Shown: positions 15,118 through 25,619, counted from the first letter of the stretch. The stretch: DNA of 64,000 nucleotides from Paenibacillus_E qinlingensis (GCF_028746185.1 NZ_JAQIVH010000055.1:124001-188000), one strand, 5' to 3'. Made by a program: numbers and translations. The notes: generated by a model not told the origin, from the sequence alone.

Positions 15118-17190
15118 TTATTTAATCAATGCATTAGGATCAATAATCAAAGCAACTTGCCCATCCCCCAAGATAGTTGCTCCAGAAATTGCGAAAATAC
15201 CCGTTAAATACTTACCTAATGTTTTTAACACGATTTCTTGTTGACCAATAAATTCATCCACCATAAGTGCTACTTGCTTATCGCCTTTGCGAACAACAAC
15301 AATTTCTGTTTCTTCTTCCAAATCTTCGTTAAAATCAGGCACTTGGAATAAAGTGCTCAAGGATAATAAAGGGATAACCGTTTTGCGGTAATCGATCATT
15401 TTGGTACCTTGGATGCTGCGAATTTGCGACTTCTGAATAGCTGACGTTTCAACTATTGATGATAATGGAATCGCATATTTCTCGCTGCCCAAACGCACCA
15501 ACATCGCCGAGATAATCGAGAGTGTCAATGGTAGCTGAACGGAAAACTTGCTTCCAAAGCCAGGTTTAGAATCTACTTGGACATGACCGCCAAGCATCTG
15601 AATCTTCGTCTTAACAACATCTAACCCAACCCCACGACCAGAAATATCTGAAATTTTCTCCGCTGTACTAAAGCCTGATGCGAAGAGCAGGTTATACACT
15701 TCATGATCTGTTAATTTAGCTGCTTGTTCCGCTGTAACGAGACCATTTTTCAATGCAGTTTTCAAAACTTTATCTCGGTAAATCCCTTTGCCATCTTCTT
15801 CGATTTCAATAAATACATGATTCCCGCTGTGGAATGCGCGAAGTTGAATCGTACCTTGTTCTGGTTTACCAACGGCTACACGATCGCTGATCGATTCAAT
15901 ACCGTGATCAACTGCATTTCGTAATAAATGGACTAACGGATCACCAATTTCATCAATAACTGTTCGATCTAGTTCTGTATCTGCACCTGTAATCACAAGA
16001 TCCACTTTTTTGTCTAAGGATTTAGCTAGATCTCTGATCATACGTGGGAATCTATTAAATACGGAATCCACTGGAACCATGCGAAGCTTCAGAACGATAT
16101 TTTGCAAATCACTGCTGACACGCGACATATGCTCTACGGTCTCGGTTAAGTCATTTCGTTTTACTTCACTCGCTAATTGTTCGAGTCGCACACGATCAAT
16201 CAATAGCTCACTGAATAAATTCATCAGTGTATCTAAACGCTCAATATCGACACGAATCGTGCGACTTGCAACAGGAGCTCCGCCTGCTGCTGGTTTAACA
16301 GCACCGGCATTTGCAGCTAATTCTGAAGCTTTAGGCGCAGCTACTTCTTGGCTTGAAACTGTAGCAGCAACAGCAGCTGCAATTTCTTGACGAGCTGTTT
16401 CAATCTCTGCAATTGGTCGGGATAATTCTGCAAGAGATTCCGTATCCACGGTTATAATGACAGCAGAAGCAATTTCAGAAACATTTAGAATTTCTTTCTC
16501 AAGTGTTGCTTGATCAACTTTGGAGATAAAGTACAATGAAAACGAACGGTCAAACTTCTCTTGCTCAATTTCTTGAACAGAAGGCGTCGACTTAATAATT
16601 TCTCCCATTCTTTCCATAGCATCGAAAACCATGTAAGCACGTGCAGCTTTTAACACACAGTTTTCATTGACACTAACTTCAATATAAAAAACTAGAAAGC
16701 CTGAATCGATCGACTGTTGAAGAATTGAGTATTGGAACTCATCCACTTCAATACCTTTAGCTGGTTCCTTTACTGCAACCACAGTTGCAGCGGCTTGGCC
16801 TTTTTTGTAGTCGCCTGTTACAATGGATCTGAGCGAGGTAACAATTGGACTTACATCCGCTTTACCTGTCCCACCCTGTATGATATCTTCAACCATGGAT
16901 TCCAAGGAATCCAAACTTTTAAAAATACAATCAAAAATGTAAGGATCCATATCAATTTTGCTGTTACGGACAAGGTCAAGCACATTCTCCATCTCATGTG
17001 TAAGTGCTGCGATGTCCTCGAAGCCCATTGTTGCAGACATCCCTTTTAACGTATGAGCTGAACGAAAAATGTTATGTACAATACTTATATCTTTCGGATT
17101 ACTTTCTAAATTTAGAAGATTTTCATTCAATGATTGCAAATGCTCTTTTGATTCATCGATAAACATCGATAGATATTGACTAAGTTCCAC
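15118..17190 (-). CDS. cheA: Chemotaxis histidine kinase CheA
   Basis: Receptor-controlled kinase that phosphorylates CheY and CheB. 690 residues from GTG 17190 (GGAGG 9 bases upstream). Layout: HPt domain with phospho-accepting His in FRSAHTLKGM (H46); a P2-like docking region (about 150-265); an Ala-rich linker (270-310); dimerisation helices (315-380); ATPase domain with HLLRNAVDHGIE (N box) and SDISGRGVGLDVVK; and a CheW-like P5 domain. All kinase motifs are intact. It lies between cheB and cheW in the usual Bacilli order. Confidence 0.96.
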   Translation of the reverse strand: MELSQYLSMFIDESKEHLQSLNENLLNLESNPKDISIVHNIFRSAHTLKGMSATMGFEDIAALTHEMENVLDLVRNSKIDMDPYIFDCIFKSLDSLESMVEDIIQGGTGKADVSPIVTSLRSIVTGDYKKGQAAATVVAVKEPAKGIEVDEFQYSILQQSIDSGFLVFYIEVSVNENCVLKAARAYMVFDAMERMGEIIKSTPSVQEIEQEKFDRSFSLYFISKVDQATLEKEILNVSEIASAVIITVDTESLAELSRPIAEIETARQEIAAAVAATVSSQEVAAPKASELAANAGAVKPAAGGAPVASRTIRVDIERLDTLMNLFSELLIDRVRLEQLASEVKRNDLTETVEHMSRVSSDLQNIVLKLRMVPVDSVFNRFPRMIRDLAKSLDKKVDLVITGADTELDRTVIDEIGDPLVHLLRNAVDHGIESISDRVAVGKPEQGTIQLRAFHSGNHVFIEIEEDGKGIYRDKVLKTALKNGLVTAEQAAKLTDHEVYNLLFASGFSTAEKISDISGRGVGLDVVKTKIQMLGGHVQVDSKPGFGSKFSVQLPLTLSIISAMLVRLGSEKYAIPLSSIVETSAIQKSQIRSIQGTKMIDYRKTVIPLLSLSTLFQVPDFNEDLEEETEIVVVRKGDKQVALMVDEFIGQQEIVLKTLGKYLTGIFAISGATILGDGQVALIIDPNALIK

Positions 17191-17234
17191 TACCACACAC
17201 CTCCAATAGAATCATCCAGTACCCTATGTTTGCT

Positions 17235-18359
17235 TCAAATCATTTCATTCTGTACGCACCTAGATAAACGAACCGCAATTTCCTGCTGAGGTAATACATG
17301 CATTGCAGCTTGATTTTCTACAGCGGCTCTAGGCATCCCATATACGACGCAAGTTTCTTCCGCTTCAGCAATAGTTGTGATTGCCCCCGATTGTTTCAAC
17401 GCAAGCATTCCTTTGGCTCCATCACTTCCCATTCCGGTCATCAAAACAACATGTCGTTTCAACTCATTCATGCTTAGTAAGGATTCAAACATCACATCTA
17501 CTGAGGGTCGATGACCTGAAACAGGTTCATCTTTGGTTAATCGAATTTTGTACGTTCGGTTCGGATCTTTGTGAATAACCATATGCCATCCACCCGGTGC
17601 CACATAAGCAGTAGCCGTCTGAAGAACATCTCCATCTGCAGCTTCCACAACACTAATTTGAGAGATATCATTCAAACGTTGAGCTAGTGATTTGGTGAAG
17701 TTTGGCGGCATATGCTGAACTATTAAAATTGGTGCTGGAAATCCTGCAGGAATATTGGAGATAACTTGATGTAACGCTCTCGGACCACCAGTTGAAGTCC
17801 CTATGGCTACTACATGATTAAAATGTGTCGTAGTTGGGATAGTCTGAGCAATGGAATCGGACTGTTTCAAATTGTCTTTCATCATTTTGGATCTCAAAGA
17901 CAAGGGATTAACCTTTGTTACAGGTGATTGAACACTTGCAGATTGGCTGACACTCATTTTGGAACGTACAGCAATTAGCAATTTCTCATGCAACAATAGC
18001 TTAACTTTATACAAATCCAGAGAGATGGAACCCGATGGCTTTCGAATAAAGTCTACTGCTCCCAACTCCAATGCATTAATCGTCTCAGAAGCTCCCTCTT
18101 GTGTTAAAGAGCTCAGCATAATAACGGGTGTTGGCTGCTCTTCCATGATGTGTTTAAGCGCATCCAATCCATTCATGACTGGCATTTCAATATCCATTGT
18201 GACAGCATCCGGTCGAAGCAGCTTAACTTGTTCAATTGCTTCTTGACCATTCTTAGCAGTTCCAATGACTTTAAGTTGCGGATTCTCTGAAATTAAATCA
18301 CTTACTATTTTTCGCATAAAGACGGAGTCATCTACGACAAGAATGTTATATATTGCCAA
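17235..18359 (-). CDS. cheB: Chemotaxis response regulator methylesterase CheB
   Basis: Removes methyl groups from receptor glutamates when phosphorylated by CheA. 374 residues from TTG 18359, which has GAGGGGGG 7 bases upstream; longer frames begin in sequence without a site. Receiver domain: ILVVDDSVFMRK and phospho-acceptor Asp in DAVTMDIEMPVMNG. Esterase domain: catalytic Ser in GTSTGGPRAL, His in VQHMPPNF and Asp in MTGMGSDGAKGM. It follows flhG closely. Confidence 0.96.
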   Translation of the reverse strand: MAIYNILVVDDSVFMRKIVSDLISENPQLKVIGTAKNGQEAIEQVKLLRPDAVTMDIEMPVMNGLDALKHIMEEQPTPVIMLSSLTQEGASETINALELGAVDFIRKPSGSISLDLYKVKLLLHEKLLIAVRSKMSVSQSASVQSPVTKVNPLSLRSKMMKDNLKQSDSIAQTIPTTTHFNHVVAIGTSTGGPRALHQVISNIPAGFPAPILIVQHMPPNFTKSLAQRLNDISQISVVEAADGDVLQTATAYVAPGGWHMVIHKDPNRTYKIRLTKDEPVSGHRPSVDVMFESLLSMNELKRHVVLMTGMGSDGAKGMLALKQSGAITTIAEAEETCVVYGMPRAAVENQAAMHVLPQQEIAVRLSRCVQNEMI

Positions 18360-18406
18360 GCTGCATCCCCCCTCTATTTGCTTATTCGACACGTTTTTCA
18401 AAAATC

Positions 18407-19276
18407 CTATTTCAAAAGTCTCAACATTTTATTTAAAAAGCTCTTGACACCGGTTGAAGGCGTTTCAATAACGCGATATCCCTTAATATAATTGTCAGTA
18501 AGCGTTTTGATGCTCTTGGTTGCCGTTGAATAAGGAAATGCAATTGAGAAAGGAATTTGCCTCTTCACTGCTTTAGAAACAACCGGATCATCCTCAACAA
18601 ACCCTACGGTAGGAATATGAATATTCAAAAATTGTTTAGCAACTAAAGAAATTTTGTCAGCTGTTTGCTTTCCTTCTCGCTCATCTGTAACTCGATTAAT
18701 AACTAATTTAAAGGAAACGTCATGGCCCATTGAGTTCACCATCTTGATAATGGCATATGCATCTGTAATAGATGTTGGCTCAGGAGTGGTAACCACAATG
18801 GCTTCTTCTGCCGCAAGTATGAATTTAAGCGTTTCTTTGGATAGGCCTGCACCCGTATCGAAAATAATAAAATCCACATAACCGTTTAATTGCATAACTT
18901 GTTCCGCAAAATAGTCTAATTCTTCTTCCGTTAATCGCAATAAGTCATTAAAACCAGAACCACCAGCGATGAACTCTAAACCATTAGACCCCTTTTGGAT
19001 AATTTCCCAAATCGTCTTATCTTTCTTTAAAAGGTGATATAGACTATACGTTGAAGATACACCCATTAATACATCAATGTTTGCGAGTCCTATATCTGCA
19101 TCGAAAACAAGCACTTTATAACCCAGAGACTGTAGTGATAAAGCGAAGTTTAGCGTAAAATTGGATTTACCTACACCACCTTTTCCACTGGTTACGGTAA
19201 TAATCCTGGTTGTTCTTGTGCCTTTATCAACTTGTGTTTGAACCAGATTCCGCAACCCTTCTGCTTGATCCTTCAT
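18407..19276 (-). CDS. flhG: Flagellar number/placement ATPase FlhG (YlxH)
   Basis: MinD/ParA-family ATPase that works with the GTPase FlhF to set flagellar number and position. 289 residues. Deviant Walker A TVTSGKGGVGKSNFTLNFAL (about residues 25-45), Walker A' VLVFDADIGLANIDVLMG, and FIIFDTGAGLSKETL. The C-terminal helix (NYIKGYR and SFLNKMLRLLK) may bind membrane. ATG 19276 overlaps the flhF stop codon by 4 bases, so the two partners are translationally coupled. Confidence 0.95.
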   Translation of the reverse strand: MKDQAEGLRNLVQTQVDKGTRTTRIITVTSGKGGVGKSNFTLNFALSLQSLGYKVLVFDADIGLANIDVLMGVSSTYSLYHLLKKDKTIWEIIQKGSNGLEFIAGGSGFNDLLRLTEEELDYFAEQVMQLNGYVDFIIFDTGAGLSKETLKFILAAEEAIVVTTPEPTSITDAYAIIKMVNSMGHDVSFKLVINRVTDEREGKQTADKISLVAKQFLNIHIPTVGFVEDDPVVSKAVKRQIPFSIAFPYSTATKSIKTLTDNYIKGYRVIETPSTGVKSFLNKMLRLLK

Positions 19277-20580
19277 GTTCTAGGCTCCTCCAATAACAAA
19301 TCAATGATTTGCCACTCGTTCATTTCCGCAATATCATCAGGCACACTTTGCCCAGTTGTCACATACGAAAGCTTAAGAGAAAACTCATGAACAACATTCA
19401 AAATGGCGCCATAGGAATCCGTTTCATCCATTTTGGTAAAGAGAACTTTGTCCAATTTGAATTTACTAAAATTATTCGTAATGGCTCGTAGATCACGATA
19501 TTTGGTCGTTAAGCTTAACACGAGTATGGTTTCACTATTTCCTTGCGTTTTCAGTAAAGAATTCAACTCTGAAACATACATTTCATTACGGAAATTACGT
19601 CCAGCCGTATCCATGAAAATAATGTCGCATTGGGCTAAATTTTGAAAGGCTTTTGTCAAATCCTGCGGAGAAAATACAACTTCAAGTGGCACATTTAAAA
19701 TAGTAGCATATGTTTTCAGCTGCTCAATCGCAGCAATTCGATAAGTGTCTGAAGTAATAAATCCCACTTTACGATGGTATTTCAACACTTGCTCCGCGGC
19801 TAATTTCGCTATCGTAGTCGTTTTACCAACACCCGTAGGGCCAACAAAATGAACAACGCGAGTTTGAGTAGATATATGCTTACTATGATCTATTTGTAGA
19901 ATCTCGCCCAATTTCGAACGAACAAGTTGATGCGCTGCTTCTTCTGTAACAGGTTCATCTGCAAGTTGAAAATCTGCCATAACTTCATCCATAATCTGTC
20001 TCACAAGTGTTGGATTCACTTCTTGGTCATACAGTCTCTGCTCAAGCTTTTGCAACGCTTCTGGAAGCTTATCTCCGTCAGTCGCTTGCGTAAGCTTCTT
20101 CATCATTTCTTTCATTTGTTTGAGCTCATCCATCACTTGTTCATCTTTGATCGACGATCTGGCTGTTGATTGAACAGACGAGGGTGAATAAGCTTGATGC
20201 GCAGCTACAGGATTCATAAGCCTGTCCGGTTGAGGAACGGCACCTACCGCTACTGGTTCACTCTTCATAGCTACTGGTGCTAATACATCAGGTACATCTG
20301 GAAAATCCGATTGATAACTAGTTTTAATTTGAGTTACCTGACTATTCACCTTGGGTTGCGGTGGCATCTGCTGTGCTACTCGTTGGGGAGCAGGCGCAGG
20401 TTTCTCATTAGCAGCGTCAATTGCCGCAATGACTTCTATTTTCTTTTTGCCAAACATACCAAGAAAACCGCCAGTCCGAATTTCTTTCGTATTTAGAATC
20501 ACCGCATCTTTACCAAGATCCGTCCGAATTTTTTGCAAAGCGTCAGGCATGGAATCAACAACATATCTTTTTACTCTCAT
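19273..20580 (-). CDS. flhF: Flagellar SRP-type GTPase FlhF
   Basis: Third member of the SRP GTPase family; helps place the flagellar base at the membrane and is stimulated by FlhG. 435 residues. A long N-terminal basic region (1-150) begins MRVKRYVVDSMPDALQKI. The NG domain has G1 VGPTGVGKTTTIAKLAAE (about 245), FMDTAGR and TKMDETDSYG. It overlaps flhA and flhG by 4 bases each. ffh and ftsY, its relatives, lie in the same window at 60318 and 62139. Confidence 0.95.
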   Translation of the reverse strand: MRVKRYVVDSMPDALQKIRTDLGKDAVILNTKEIRTGGFLGMFGKKKIEVIAAIDAANEKPAPAPQRVAQQMPPQPKVNSQVTQIKTSYQSDFPDVPDVLAPVAMKSEPVAVGAVPQPDRLMNPVAAHQAYSPSSVQSTARSSIKDEQVMDELKQMKEMMKKLTQATDGDKLPEALQKLEQRLYDQEVNPTLVRQIMDEVMADFQLADEPVTEEAAHQLVRSKLGEILQIDHSKHISTQTRVVHFVGPTGVGKTTTIAKLAAEQVLKYHRKVGFITSDTYRIAAIEQLKTYATILNVPLEVVFSPQDLTKAFQNLAQCDIIFMDTAGRNFRNEMYVSELNSLLKTQGNSETILVLSLTTKYRDLRAITNNFSKFKLDKVLFTKMDETDSYGAILNVVHEFSLKLSYVTTGQSVPDDIAEMNEWQIIDLLLEEPRT

Positions 20581-22610
20581 AAATTGACTACCCCCATGCT
20601 CTGGATTTCAACGCTAGGCTCTAATTCGCTATACGAAAGTACCGGTATATCTTGCAGAGTTCGTTCTAGAAGCTGTCTAACATACATCCGAATCGTTGGT
20701 GAAGTTAAAATGACTGGTTGCTGTCCCGATTGGATTAATTTCGTAACTTGCTCTGTTACACGATGATAAATAATTTGTGATGATGAAGGATCTAACGCCA
20801 AATAGCTACCTTGATCTGATTGTTGCACGGAATCTGCAATTTTCTTCTCCACCGACGGGCCTACTGTAATTACTTTGAGTGAATCACCATGTGAAGTGAA
20901 CTGCTGTGTGATTTGTCGTGAAAGTGACTGCCTCACATATTCCGTTAAAATCTCAGGATCTTTCGTGTACGTACCATAATCCGCAAGTGTTTCTAAGATA
21001 GTGACCAAATCACGAACCGATATTTTCTCACGCAGGAGTTTGGACAGAACTTTCTGAATATCTCCAATAACTAGAACGGAAGGGATTAGATCATCAACAA
21101 GCGCAGGGTACGATTCTCTTACATTTTCGATAAGTGCCTTCGTTTCCTGACGACCCAGCAGTTCGTGAATGTGTTTCTTAATAATTTCAGTTAAATGCGT
21201 AGCCACAACTGACGGTGGATCTACGACTGTATAACCAGATAGTTCTGCTCTCTCTTTGTTTACTTCATCAATCCAAATTGCGGGTAAACCGAATGCCGGT
21301 TCCGTAGTTTCAATACCTGATATCGAATCATCATCAAATCCAGGACTCATGGCTAGATAGTGATTTAAAAGTAGTTCGCCGCGTGCAACCGTATTGCCTT
21401 TAATTTTGATGATATACTCATTGGGCCTTAATTGGATATTGTCACGAATTCGAATGACAGGAACCACAACTCCGAGCTCTAATGCACATTGACGACGTAT
21501 TAGAATAATCCGATCTAATAAATCCCCGCCTTGCTGTGTATCTGCAAGAGGGATTAATCCATAACCAAACTCAAACTCGATCGGATCAACTTGTAATAAG
21601 GAAATAACACTTTCTGGACTTCGTACTTCCTCGATCTGCTGTTCTTCAACCAATTGTTCTTCTTTAATCGCTTCACGTTCCAAATTCTTTTGCATTTTGA
21701 ATCCCGCATACACTAGTAAGGCTGCAATCGGATATGTTGTAAACCAATGGATTGGGGTAAACGTACCTAATATAACTAATGTACCGGCAACGATGTACAT
21801 CAATTTCGGTTGTGCAGTTAATTGTTTTGTAATATCATGGCCTAAGTTACCCTCAGATGATGCGCGAGTAACAATAATACCTGCAGCTGTTGAGATTAAT
21901 AATGCTGGAATTTGGCTAACCAATCCATCACCGATAGTTAATATCGAGAACGTTTGCAAAGCTTCTGCAAAATCCATCCCCTTCATGGTCATCCCAATAA
22001 TGAATCCGCCAATTAAGTTGATAACGAGGATAATAATCCCGGCAATCGCATCACCTTTGACAAATTTACTGGCACCATCCATGGCTCCATAGAAATCTGC
22101 CTCACGCTCAATTTTTTGTCGTCTCTCTCTTGCTTGAACCTCATTGATTAAACCAGCATTCAAATCGGCATCAATACTCATTTGCTTCCCAGGCATTGCG
22201 TCTAAGGTAAACCTTGCCGCTACCTCGGCCACGCGCTCAGAACCTTTGGTAATAACAATGAATTGCACTAAGACAAGGATGAGAAACACAACGAATCCCA
22301 CGACGATATTGCCCTGCGCAACGAACGAACCAAAAGTTCTGACCACGTCGCCTGCTTCAGCATGCGCCAAAATATTACGAGTAGTTGACACGTTTAATGC
22401 CAATCGAAAGAGTGTTGTAATCAATAACAAGGAAGGGAAAATCGAGAACTGGAGTGCTTCCTGTGTATTCATAGCAACCAATATAATCATTAATGCTATG
22501 GAAATATTAATAATAAGTAAAAAGTCCAGCAAAGGGATCGGAACCGGCACAATCATCATCAACACGATGCCAATAATACCGACTAGAACTAATAAATCCT
22601 TGATTTTCAT
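20577..22610 (-). CDS. flhA: Flagellar export apparatus protein FlhA
   Basis: Large membrane gate of the flagellar type III export apparatus; its cytoplasmic domain docks chaperones and FliH-FliI. 677 residues, normal length. About eight membrane helices occupy residues 1-310, with the FHIPEP-family stretch RVAEVAARFTLDAMPGKQMS between helices. The cytoplasmic domain runs from about 330 and contains IPVIRIRDNIQLRPNEYII-like core strands. GGGGGAGGTG precedes ATG 22610. It overlaps flhF by 4 bases. Confidence 0.97.
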   Translation of the reverse strand: MKIKDLLVLVGIIGIVLMMIVPVPIPLLDFLLIINISIALMIILVAMNTQEALQFSIFPSLLLITTLFRLALNVSTTRNILAHAEAGDVVRTFGSFVAQGNIVVGFVVFLILVLVQFIVITKGSERVAEVAARFTLDAMPGKQMSIDADLNAGLINEVQARERRQKIEREADFYGAMDGASKFVKGDAIAGIIILVINLIGGFIIGMTMKGMDFAEALQTFSILTIGDGLVSQIPALLISTAAGIIVTRASSEGNLGHDITKQLTAQPKLMYIVAGTLVILGTFTPIHWFTTYPIAALLVYAGFKMQKNLEREAIKEEQLVEEQQIEEVRSPESVISLLQVDPIEFEFGYGLIPLADTQQGGDLLDRIILIRRQCALELGVVVPVIRIRDNIQLRPNEYIIKIKGNTVARGELLLNHYLAMSPGFDDDSISGIETTEPAFGLPAIWIDEVNKERAELSGYTVVDPPSVVATHLTEIIKKHIHELLGRQETKALIENVRESYPALVDDLIPSVLVIGDIQKVLSKLLREKISVRDLVTILETLADYGTYTKDPEILTEYVRQSLSRQITQQFTSHGDSLKVITVGPSVEKKIADSVQQSDQGSYLALDPSSSQIIYHRVTEQVTKLIQSGQQPVILTSPTIRMYVRQLLERTLQDIPVLSYSELEPSVEIQSMGVVNL

Positions 22611-22631
22611 CAGATTGCACCTCCCCCTACA

Positions 22632-23726
22632 TTAATTCGTCTTACCCTTCATCTTATATACATACGCTAGTACTTCTGCCACAGCTTGGAATAGATCGGC
22701 TGGAATGGCATCACCAATTTCCACCTGTGCAAAAATCGCTCGAGCAAGCGGCTTATTTTCCATCGTCATGACGCCATTCTGTTTGGCGACTTCCTTAATT
22801 TTTAATGCAACATAATCTGCCCCTTTTGCAATTACTGTAGGGGCCTGCATATTTTGGGCATCATATTTCAAAGCAACTGCGAAGTGAGTTGGGTTGGTAA
22901 TAATAACGTCGGCCTTAGGAACTTCCTGCATCATACGTTGCATGGCCATTTGACGTTGTTTGGCACGGATCTTCCCTTTGATGAGAGGATCGCCTTCACT
23001 TTTCTTATACTCATCCTTAATATCCTGTTTGGACATTTTGAGACTTTTCTCATGTTCGTATTTCTGATAAATAAAATCAAAAATAGCTAGTACGATCAAA
23101 ATAGCACCGATTTTTATTCCCAAAGTTAGCGTAACCGAAGCAATAAATGAAAATGTGCTCTCTAAAGGTGTGTGGCCTAACCCTAACAACCTTGCTTTTT
23201 GCCCCATCAAAGTGGTATAAACCGCATAACCAATAATCAACATTTTCAAAGTCGACTTTAAAAAGTCCACCACTGTTCGCATCGAAAAAATTCGTTTAAA
23301 CCCACTAATTGGATTTATCTTATCAAACTTCATCATCAAGGGCTCACCGATAAACATAAAACCAACCTGTGCGTAGTTCGATATAAAAGCGATTAAAACT
23401 ACCAATATAAAGATTGGAGCCAAAATGATCAAGCCTTGTACCGTTAAATCCGTGAATAACACTTGTACGTTCCCTACGGTTACATCCATGCCTAATTGAT
23501 TCTCATATACATCCCGAAAGATATGAATAATCCTTCCTTTCATAAAAGAACCAAACATGAGAAAAGCCACGAATGAAAAAAGTAAAATGGAAGCCGCGGG
23601 CAAGTCCATACTTTTTGCAACTTGACCCTTTTTTCTGGCATCCTGTCTTTTCTTGGCAGTAGCAGGCTCCGTTTTTTCCCCAGCAAACCATTGTAAATCA
23701 AGCTGTAAACGAAGTTGTTGGGACAC
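22632..23726 (-). CDS. flhB: Flagellar export switch protein FlhB
   Basis: Export gate component that self-cleaves to switch substrate from rod/hook to filament type. 364 residues from GTG 23726 (TAGGAGGAG upstream); longer frames run into fliR. Four membrane helices, then the cytoplasmic domain with the autocleavage motif NPTH (residues 278-281, within ITNPTHFAVALKY). KKGQVAKSMDL precedes the first helix, as expected. A second, NPTH-less FlhB C-domain gene lies at 53268-53585. Confidence 0.96.
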   Translation of the reverse strand: MSQQLRLQLDLQWFAGEKTEPATAKKRQDARKKGQVAKSMDLPAASILLFSFVAFLMFGSFMKGRIIHIFRDVYENQLGMDVTVGNVQVLFTDLTVQGLIILAPIFILVVLIAFISNYAQVGFMFIGEPLMMKFDKINPISGFKRIFSMRTVVDFLKSTLKMLIIGYAVYTTLMGQKARLLGLGHTPLESTFSFIASVTLTLGIKIGAILIVLAIFDFIYQKYEHEKSLKMSKQDIKDEYKKSEGDPLIKGKIRAKQRQMAMQRMMQEVPKADVIITNPTHFAVALKYDAQNMQAPTVIAKGADYVALKIKEVAKQNGVMTMENKPLARAIFAQVEIGDAIPADLFQAVAEVLAYVYKMKGKTN

Positions 23727-23736
23727 GGTACTCCTC

Positions 23737-24546
23737 CTACTTAGGTGTTGTCTGCGGCGAACCGCCCATAATATGTAACATTTGCTCCATATAGTCAAAC
23801 ATAGTTCCGAACAATTGCTGGAATTGTGAAATTAAACCTGGGAATATAATAACGAGCAGGAAAAATCCTAGAATCATTTTAAGAGGTGCGCCGATAACAA
23901 AAATATTGAATTGCGGTGCAACCCTTGTCAGAAGTCCTAGACCTAAATCAGTTAGAAACAATGCTGCTACTATGGGAGCAGCGAGTTGGAATGACAGGTA
24001 AAACATTTTGGAGAGCGATTTAAACAAGAAATCCGATATTTGCCCTTCGTAAATGCGACTAAATAGTGCGTTATCAATTGGCACCCATTTATAACTGTCA
24101 ATGATCGCTCTAATCAAGTAATGATGACCGTCAAACGATAGAAACAAAAGGACAGCAATCATATATTTTAAATTACCGAGCATCGGTGTTGAAGCACCCG
24201 ATAAAGGATCAATAACGCTCGCCATACTGAAACCAATTTGCATATCCATAAATGAACCAGCCGTTTGAACAACGGTGAAAAACAGATAAGCGAGAAAACC
24301 TAATATGATACCTATTAGCATCTCGCGAATAATTAACAGTACATATACACCATCAATCGGCATGGACTTCTCCATCCCCAATGTCGCGAAAATAATCAAT
24401 GATATAAATACGGAGAGCCCTACTTTGAACATCATTGGAATATTTCTGGAAGAAAGAATAGGCACCACGACAAAAAATGATGTAATTCGACAAAAAATAA
24501 GCAGAAAAATAGGGATCGCTTGAATAATAGTTGGCATTTCACTCAC
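23737..24546 (-). CDS. fliR: Flagellar export apparatus protein FliR
   Basis: Membrane component of the flagellar export gate (FliP-FliQ-FliR complex). 269 residues with about six hydrophobic segments. MQIGFSMASVIDP and ALFLTDLGLGLLTRVAPQFN are FliR family signatures. The start is taken as GTG 24546, 3 bases after the fliQ stop codon; an ATG 9 bases further in is an alternative, as neither has a strong ribosome site. It is followed by flhB. Confidence 0.95.
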   Translation of the reverse strand: MSEMPTIIQAIPIFLLIFCRITSFFVVVPILSSRNIPMMFKVGLSVFISLIIFATLGMEKSMPIDGVYVLLIIREMLIGIILGFLAYLFFTVVQTAGSFMDMQIGFSMASVIDPLSGASTPMLGNLKYMIAVLLFLSFDGHHYLIRAIIDSYKWVPIDNALFSRIYEGQISDFLFKSLSKMFYLSFQLAAPIVAALFLTDLGLGLLTRVAPQFNIFVIGAPLKMILGFFLLVIIFPGLISQFQQLFGTMFDYMEQMLHIMGGSPQTTPK

Positions 24547-24549
24547 AAC

Positions 24550-24819
24550 CTAACCAACGAATTTGTAAAGATTGTTGAGTAGATTAAAGGTAAAATCAAC
24601 TAATGTATTCATAATCCATGATCCGAAAATAAGGATGGAAAGCAATACAGCAACAATTTTCGGAACAAAGGCAAGTGTCTGCTCTTGAATCTGTGTCGTG
24701 GCTTGAAAAATACTGATGGCCAAACCAACGATTAATCCAATAAGCAGCATTGGCGCACTAGCCTTAAGAACGGTATAAACAGCCTCACCAGCAATTCGTA
24801 TTACAAACTCCGATCCCAT
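24550..24819 (-). CDS. fliQ: Flagellar export apparatus protein FliQ
   Basis: Small two-helix component of the FliPQR export gate. 89 residues, normal length. Helix one ends in PMLLIGLIVGLAISIFQATT and is followed by the family signature QIQEQTLAFVPKI, then helix two (LLSILIFGSWIMNTLVDF). GAGGT precedes ATG 24819. It lies 26 bases after fliP. Confidence 0.96.
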   Translation of the reverse strand: MGSEFVIRIAGEAVYTVLKASAPMLLIGLIVGLAISIFQATTQIQEQTLAFVPKIVAVLLSILIFGSWIMNTLVDFTFNLLNNLYKFVG

Positions 24820-24845
24820 CTAGATTACCTCCGATATCTTGGTCT

Positions 24846-25619
24846 TTAACCGTAGCTTAAGAGTAACGATCTCACCACAAGATACCAACCATCTACAAGA
24901 ATAAAAAGAAGGATTTTGAATGGAAGTGAAATCATCACGGGCGGGAGCATCATCATCCCCATCGCCATTAATGTACTAGATACCACCATATCTATAACCA
25001 AAAACGGAATAAATATCATGAATCCCATCTGGAATGCAGATTTTAATTCACTGATGGCATAGGCAGGTACTAATGAAGTGAGAGGTATATCTTCAACACC
25101 AGTCGGTGCTTTTGCTTTGGAATAGTCAAGAAACAACTTCAAATCTTTCTGGCGCGTATGTTTAAACATAAACTTCTTCATGGGCAGTGATGCCGTCTGA
25201 AAAGCTTGCGTTTGATTGATTTCACCTTTTAAGTAAGGTTGAAGTGCTGTTTGATTAACTTCCCCTAAAGTTGGAGACATAATAAAAAAGGTTAAAAACA
25301 GAGCGAGTCCGATTAAAACCTGATTAGGTGGCATTTGTTGAGTTCCTAATGACGTTCGAACAAAACCCAATACGATAACAATACGTGTAAAACTTGTCAT
25401 TAAAATAAGAATTGAAGGAGCTAGACTTAATACTGTTAACAACAAAAGGAGAGTTACAGTATTCGAAGAACCCCCTGTTGCCGTGCTCGTCCCAATATTC
25501 ACGTTTAATCCAGGAATCGGATTCGTAAGATCAGTTTCGGCAGCAGAAGCAGTTAATGACAGTAGGAACATGGATATCACAGTGAGCAGTAATAAGCCAA
25601 TTAATTTATTTCTTTTCAT
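24846..25619 (-). CDS. fliP: Flagellar export apparatus protein FliP
   Basis: Core of the export gate; five FliP form the pore with FliR. 257 residues. A cleavable signal peptide is likely at residues 1-27 (LLLLTVISMFLLSLTASAA). Signatures VIVLGFVRTSLGTQQMPPNQ and FQMGFMIFIPFLVIDMVVS are present. ATG 25619 overlaps the fliO stop codon by 4 bases. Confidence 0.97.
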   Translation of the reverse strand: MKRNKLIGLLLLTVISMFLLSLTASAAETDLTNPIPGLNVNIGTSTATGGSSNTVTLLLLLTVLSLAPSILILMTSFTRIVIVLGFVRTSLGTQQMPPNQVLIGLALFLTFFIMSPTLGEVNQTALQPYLKGEINQTQAFQTASLPMKKFMFKHTRQKDLKLFLDYSKAKAPTGVEDIPLTSLVPAYAISELKSAFQMGFMIFIPFLVIDMVVSSTLMAMGMMMLPPVMISLPFKILLFILVDGWYLVVRSLLLSYG